From NCBI RefSeq assembly GCF_000687475.1, contig NC_057321.1:1736001-1800000 (forward strand): DNA of 64,000 bases. Reading direction: 5' to 3'. This DNA comes from Ustilaginoidea virens. Its lineage: Eukaryota > Ascomycota > Sordariomycetes > Hypocreales > Clavicipitaceae. Below the pieces are notes generated by a model. The model did no database searches and had not been told where the DNA came from. It saw nothing but the letters and a program-made list of their open reading frames with translations. This document shows, in pieces, positions 59,628 to 64,000 of the stretch. The position numbers were made by a program, and so were the translations under genes. Each line of letters begins with the position of its first letter. Position 1 is the first letter of the stretch.

Positions 59628-61066
59628 TTACTTGGACACGGCGGCGTTCAAGACCTGCGTCCTGAAGAAGCCGCCCTTTGTCTTCTCAATGACCTGCTGG
59701 TAGACATTGTTGGGGGGGTGGTTCATGATGACGGTGCCGTTCTGGCTGTCAATCTTGGCGTCCAGCCTAGTCTCGCGGATCAGGTCGACGATCCACTTCT
59801 CGCCCTCGTCCGGGTTGAGCCCGAGCTTGGCGCTCAGGTCGCGAATGTTCATGCGGCTAAAGATCTTGCAGTAGCTCTCGCAGATGAGGTGGCGGGCGGC
59901 GTTGACAAAGGCGTCAGCGGACGAGGCGAGGAAGAAGTCGCTGCGGCAGACCTCCTCGGCCTGGTGCAGGGCCTCGCGGGCGGCGTTGAAGTCGTGGGCA
60001 ATGTAGAGGGCGTTGACGAACTGCGTCACGGGGTCGGCGTACTCGTAGGCCTCCTGGCGGACGTAGCGGACAATGTCCTTGAGCTGCTTCTGCTGCGTGG
60101 AGCTGCTGCGCGCGCGGTTGCGGCCCGTGATGACGGCGGCGATGAGGTACCGCAGCACCCAGGGGCACGACGTCTGGATGGTGTTGATGTAGGCGGCGGA
60201 GAAGAAGGTGTCGAGGATGGGCTCGCGCGCGCCCTCCCAGTTGAAGAGGGGGAAGAGGGACCAGTGGATCAGCGTGGTCCGGTGGTCGAGCTGCGCGCGG
60301 GGGTTGTTGAACAGCTTGGAGTCGATGCCCTCCTTGACGTTCTTGAGCTCGTCCACGGCGGATTCCCAGTTGGTGGAGAGGATCTCGCACGCCAGCTTGC
60401 CCCAGGTCGAGGCGGACACCTTGTCGTTGTCGGTGGAGAGGACGCGGAACTGGTAGAGCATGTCGGCGGCAGGGCCGTACTGGCCGCACCGGAACTGGAA
60501 CTGGCCAAAGTCGTACAGAGCATTGACCATTTCCATCGTGACCTTGCGAGGAGCAGCCACGTTAGCCGATTGCTCTGTTTTTGTTCGCCCTCGCCTTTCA
60601 CACACAAAAGTCCTGCGACGCATGGGCAACAGCAAAGGGGTCACCTTGGTTTCCGACTTACTCCGTGTTGGTTCTTCAGAAACTCCAGGTTGGCAACCTT
60701 GTCGCTGCGCAGGCTGTTGACCACCTCGTCCTGCGTCAGCAGGTCCGCAATCTTGGCCGTGGCCTGCTCGTAGTTCTCCAGCTGGGCCAAGACCTCCTGC
60801 CGCTTCTTGGTGTACTCGGCCGGCGGCCCGGCCACCCCGTGAAGCCCGCAGTACAGCGTCGCCACGTAGTCGGTCATGTTGGTATCCTCCAGCAGCCTGA
60901 TCTTGCCGGCCAGGATCCTCTTTGCCTTTTCGTCCTCGCCCTTCTCCTCGGCCTTGTCGCCTTCAAACTGGATGAGGGGGAACAAGAGGTGTCGGCTGAG
61001 GTGCGGAGCCAGCAGGGGCATGATGGATGAACCATCGGCCGAAACAGCCGTGACAAGATCCTCCAT
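59628..61066 (-). CDS. INT6: Translation initiation factor eIF3 subunit e (INT6)
   Basis: A PCI-domain subunit of eIF3, which scaffolds the 43S pre-initiation complex. Exons 60662-61066 and 59628-60542 give about 439 residues, the normal family length. The N-terminus [20 protein letters not shown] matches the eIF3e N-terminal domain. The exon junction restores [24 protein letters not shown]. The PCI domain lies at about residues 220-400 and includes [40 protein letters not shown]. The 119-bp intron has donor GTAAGT, branch GCTAAC and acceptor GCAAG, an AAG end. The start at 61066 is the first ATG of the conserved N-terminus. Divergent from mL49 across 596 bp. Confidence 0.94.
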
Positions 61067-61662
61067 GGTGCAGTTCGTCGGGCTCGAGTAGATGTTTTGT
61101 CGCGGGTTTTCGCGCCTGATGATGTTTTGGGGGCTTTCCTTTTTTTTTTCTGCTTCCCCGGCGCTGAATTGCTTGCTCGTTCGTTCGTTCGTCGTCGTCG
61201 TCGGCAGGCGGCGCAGACGGACGGAGGGGCAGCAGGTATTTTGGTAATTTTTTCTGCTCATGTCCAGAGTGGGTGTGGGGGTTTTGGCGACGCGCACCGG
61301 AGATTTGCCGGTGCCGACAAAACTCCCTAGTCATGTGATCAGCTTTCGCATCGTCGCCGTTGTTTGCCGCTTCCCGAGTCCTCCGTCCGGCGGACGCAAG
61401 GCGACGGACGGCAAAGTGCGCGAGAGAACTGCCCGCATTCGCTGACCATTGGCGCCCGCTAGCGATCGCCAAAAGCTTCAAATCACACAAGTCTCGAACG
61501 GGGGCAACCTGCTCCGACTTTCTTTTTCCCCCGTCCCGAGTTCTTGCCCTGCGAAATCGAGCACAATTCCTTACTGTCGCCCATCGCACGGGAGGCTTAG
61601 CTCTTCTCTTTCAACTACGGAGGACGTAGGGGCTCAAACCCCCTTCCAGCCCAGCGCCAGCC
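61067..61662. promoter_or_regulatory. Divergent promoter, eIF3e / mL49
   Basis: 596 bp between opposite start codons of a cytosolic translation factor and a mitochondrial ribosomal protein. Pyrimidine-rich and CG-rich, with CGTTCGTTCGTTCGTCGTCGTC simple sequence near 61179-61201. No named site can be supported. Confidence 0.5.
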
Positions 61663-62073
61663 ATGAACCATCACATTTCCAGGGCCGTCCTACAACGCCG
61701 ACCCTGCCTAGCCGAGGGCCTCTCTCCCCGATACGTCCTCTTCGCCACCCGGTCCCTCTCCGCGAGCCGAAACGCCTCCTCCACAGCATCCCGAACCTAC
61801 GCGCCCGTCGCCCGAGCTGCCACCCCCCCGCCGACCAAGTCGGACGCAGAGCTGGCCCACTCTGCCTACATCGTCAGACGGACGTCTTCCATCCAACTGC
61901 CAGTGTACAAGCGTCTCAAGTCGGGAGGCAACCGCGTCGTGGTTCTGATAAAAAAAATCGACGGAGATCGGAGGAAGCTACTGCAGGATATGGCGCAGTC
62001 TCTTGGAGTGGCCAAGGAAGATATAAGAATAAATCCTACGACGCAGCATGTCGAGCTCAAGGTCCGTGTTTGA
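61663..62073 (+). CDS. IMG2: Mitochondrial ribosomal protein mL49 (IMG2 family)
   Basis: A large-subunit mitoribosome protein. A single exon of 136 residues. The first 50 residues are rich in Arg, Ser and Ala with no acids up to about residue 20, a mitochondrial presequence. The IMG2/mL49 domain follows: YIVRRTSSIQLPVYKRLKSG, then GNRVVVLIKKIDGDRRKLLQDM, and INPTTQHVELKVRV at the very C-terminus, where the family ends. Length fits fungal members. Reads away from eIF3e. Confidence 0.85.
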   Translation: MNHHISRAVLQRRPCLAEGLSPRYVLFATRSLSASRNASSTASRTYAPVARAATPPPTKSDAELAHSAYIVRRTSSIQLPVYKRLKSGGNRVVVLIKKIDGDRRKLLQDMAQSLGVAKEDIRINPTTQHVELKVRV

Positions 62074-62737
62074 CGATTTTGCGCTCCAGCTTTTATAAAT
62101 CGCGTCTCCATGCCCTACGGTGTTTTTTTCTTTTCTTCTCGGCATCTGTGTTGACCAGTCTTCCAGGGTGATTATTACGAACAGGCAAGGTCTTGGCTGC
62201 TCTCTCGTGGGTTCTAAGAGCGACGAGTGCAAGGAAAGCACAAGGAACGCGCTGCGGCAGCGGGCCAAAGGAAGCCAAATGTAGCAAAATGTAACGATAC
62301 CTTGAAAACGGATTCGATCATGAGTCAAATCTTGTACATAAATGCACCCGAGATCCCATGAGTGTTTGCAAGTTGATGCCTTGGCATCAGTTGTATCTCA
62401 CATTCCTGCGCTTATATACACCCTACAAGATAAACCCAGGGTATGCCCCCTTCCAAATCAAGTTTCGCATCTCCATGCAAATCTAGCTCTGCGCCATCTG
62501 ATTCAAAAGTCGGAAAACGAAAAAAAAAAAACAGAGGCAGCAAGACAAAAACCATCAAGTCCCAAAAGAATACAACCAGGAGCCATGCATGTCGACACGT
62601 TATTGTGTTTGCTGAGCAGCCTTATCCAGAAAAGGGTAAAAGAATAAAACCCCCCGCCTCTTTTGAAAGCAGTGTAAAACCATACCAGCGCAGTGAACAT
62701 CAGTGACAGTTTCTTCTGCCCCAAAGCAACTAGGTTA
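62074..62737. other. Intergenic, convergent 3' ends
   Basis: 664 bp between mL49 and the Swi1-type gene, which converge. A-rich run at 62520-62531; no coding signal. Confidence 0.5.
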
Positions 62738-64000
62738 TTATCCGTCCAAGTTCAGTACGGCCGTTAGGTGCGGTAAAAGTCCATCCTTGGTCCATTCTGA
62801 AGACTGCATCATCAGGCTTTCCATCAACATTTGCGGTGGCGGTAACAGACCTGCAATACCTGCAGGCCCGGCAGCTGAGGATTCTCGTGCCTTTTCAGCA
62901 AGGCGACGCAAAAGCGAGGCCGCAACAACAACAATGTAGACGAGCTCCGGGTCTTTCCTGGCCGTTACACGGCTTCCCCCTCTTGCAAGTGCCGCTGGCT
63001 TCTCATACAATGCACTTAGCTCCTGTATCAGTTTCGCCAGATTTTGCGCCAGCCCATCTGCCGAGGTAAGAAACGCTCTTGCCAGATCGCACTCAGAACT
63101 GGAAATCAAAGAGACAATGATTTCTGCGGCCAACAGACCTTGCATCAAGAACGGTTTCCTGACTTCGTGCAGTGGCGGGACCTTGTCTCGGCGGAGCTGC
63201 TCCTTGGCCTTGTCGGGAATGGGGGAAATGGCGAGAGCAAACGCCCTGGTAAGCAGTTCGCTGCCCGAAGGTAGCGACGCGTCAGCCGTGAAAAGAGATT
63301 TATAAAACCCACGGTTTGGTACGTCTCGGGCTAATAGCTTGGCTAAGGCATCGACCGCATGTGGAAGATACAAATGAAGGCTCGGGTCATACTGTGAGAA
63401 GGTGAAGCTATCGTTCACCAGGACCGGACCCGGAACCGGGGCGAAGGCCAAGAGAAACTGCAGAAGACAGAGAGCTTGTTCCCGGCCCGGAATCTCCAAC
63501 GAGCCTGCAATGTTTGACAGCAGAATAACCATATCCTTCATCAAATCCAGAGTATTGCAGTGGGTGCGCAACAGCATGGTACGCGTGCCCATATACCGAA
63601 TAATAGAGCACAGCAATTTGACAACCACATCATCACACAAGACCAGGTGGTTGTCGTTGTGTTCCCCGGGAAATGATACGTTGCGTAGTATCGTCGTTAT
63701 GGAAATCAGTCTGTCGACTGCTCGGTCTAATTCGTACTCATCGCTACCAAATGCCGGTACACTCTTGATTGCGAGACGCTCGATACGGCAAGCACGCACG
63801 ACATCTTCGTACGGAGTCAACTGAATCTCGTCGCAAACCTCGACCGCATGCTCAAGAAGAAGGTCTAGCTGCGTGTCGGCACAATCCATCAGGGCTTCAA
63901 CCAAGTCATCGCAGGTCCTGAGATGCAAGAAGTGGGCTTGGATAGGTGACGATGAGATAATGACCAAAGTGTCGAGCGCCACGCGCACTTCGCCGTGGAG
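62738..64000 (-). CDS. SWI1: Swi1-type SWI/SNF subunit, C-terminal part
   Basis: Partial: the frame is open to the right edge of the window, so the N-terminus and ARID domain lie outside. The 420 visible residues are the helical, armadillo-like C-terminal region of fungal Swi1/Sol1 (BAF250 relatives) in the SWI/SNF chromatin remodeller: DRLISITTILRNVSF, VVVKLLCSIIRYMGTR, LDLMKDMVILLSNIAGSLEIPGREQALCLLQFLLAFAP, and the HAVDALAKLLARDVPNRGFYKSLF block. The protein ends at a TAA at 62738 after LPHLTAVLNLDG. No intron is seen in this part. Recognition rests on conserved text of the C-terminal block. Confidence 0.8.
   Translation of the reverse strand, partial: LHGEVRVALDTLVIISSSPIQAHFLHLRTCDDLVEALMDCADTQLDLLLEHAVEVCDEIQLTPYEDVVRACRIERLAIKSVPAFGSDEYELDRAVDRLISITTILRNVSFPGEHNDNHLVLCDDVVVKLLCSIIRYMGTRTMLLRTHCNTLDLMKDMVILLSNIAGSLEIPGREQALCLLQFLLAFAPVPGPVLVNDSFTFSQYDPSLHLYLPHAVDALAKLLARDVPNRGFYKSLFTADASLPSGSELLTRAFALAISPIPDKAKEQLRRDKVPPLHEVRKPFLMQGLLAAEIIVSLISSSECDLARAFLTSADGLAQNLAKLIQELSALYEKPAALARGGSRVTARKDPELVYIVVVAASLLRRLAEKARESSAAGPAGIAGLLPPPQMLMESLMMQSSEWTKDGLLPHLTAVLNLDG

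Noticed and set aside
59577..60773. A 398-codon open frame on the plus strand opposite eIF3e
   Set aside because: It is antisense to a well-supported gene with strong codon bias; the translated text is low-complexity and matches no family.
32300..64000. A biosynthetic gene cluster or defence/mating-type locus in the gene-rich half
   Set aside because: All recognised genes are housekeeping, with no synthase, NLR, HET or mating-type domains.

Overview
The window comes from a filamentous ascomycete, most likely a sordariomycete and perhaps Hypocreales. Supporting this are short spliceosomal introns with GTRNGT-like donors and CTRAC/CTAAC branch points, fungal-type VPS41, BimE/APC1 and Swi1 proteins, a DUF6594-type protein, intron-bearing tRNA-Ala(AGC) genes, and repeats carrying the C-to-T/G-to-A signature of RIP (repeat-induced point mutation). 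No species is claimed.

Bases 1 to about 32,200 are a nest of dead LTR retrotransposons. Target-site duplications (TSDs) and equal-length LTR pairs allow most of it to be unpicked. E1 is a Ty3/gypsy chromovirus remnant (995-3230, resuming at 10033). On its left it is interrupted by the LTR of a truncated copia element, E0 (LTR 269-994). Inside its chromodomain it is interrupted by a complete copia element, E2 (3231-10027, TSD actta). E4 is a second gypsy element that survives in four pieces (about 10,240-11,941; 18,083-19,255; 19,850-24,688; 31,890-32,200). It is split by copia E3 (11942-18077, TSD atata), by a 584-bp TRIM-like miniature (19261-19844, TSD cctaa) and by copia E5 (24689-31884, TSD agtac). 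E3 itself contains a 726-bp solo LTR (14765-15490, TSD ggttc). Most in-frame stops in these elements are TAG or TAA at former Gln codons, as RIP predicts.

From about 32.3 kb to the end the DNA is unique, GC-richer and gene-dense. In order: a GPR1/FUN34/YaaH acetate transporter (+); a mitochondrial LEA-like 11-mer repeat protein (-); cytosolic Phe-tRNA synthetase alpha (-, ten exons); mitochondrial GatB/PET112 (-); a DUF6594 membrane protein (+); two tRNA-Ala(AGC) genes (+); a small Ser/Thr-rich probable GPI-anchored protein (+); VPS41 of the HOPS tethering complex (-), divergent from APC1/BimE of the anaphase-promoting complex (+); eIF3e (-), divergent from mitochondrial ribosomal protein mL49/IMG2 (+); and the 3' part of a Swi1-type SWI/SNF subunit (-) that runs off the right edge.

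The genes are housekeeping functions (translation, mitochondrial translation, vesicle fusion, cell cycle, chromatin), with no sign of a dedicated pathway cluster. The most unusual material is in the repeat half: the TRIM-like element, copia families apparently primed by an internal (half) initiator tRNA, a gag/integrase-deleted copia derivative, and an extra reading frame downstream of the E4 integrase. In the gene half, 5 of 20 inferred introns appear to use AAG acceptors. Gene models were spliced by eye, so exon borders are inferences unless noted.
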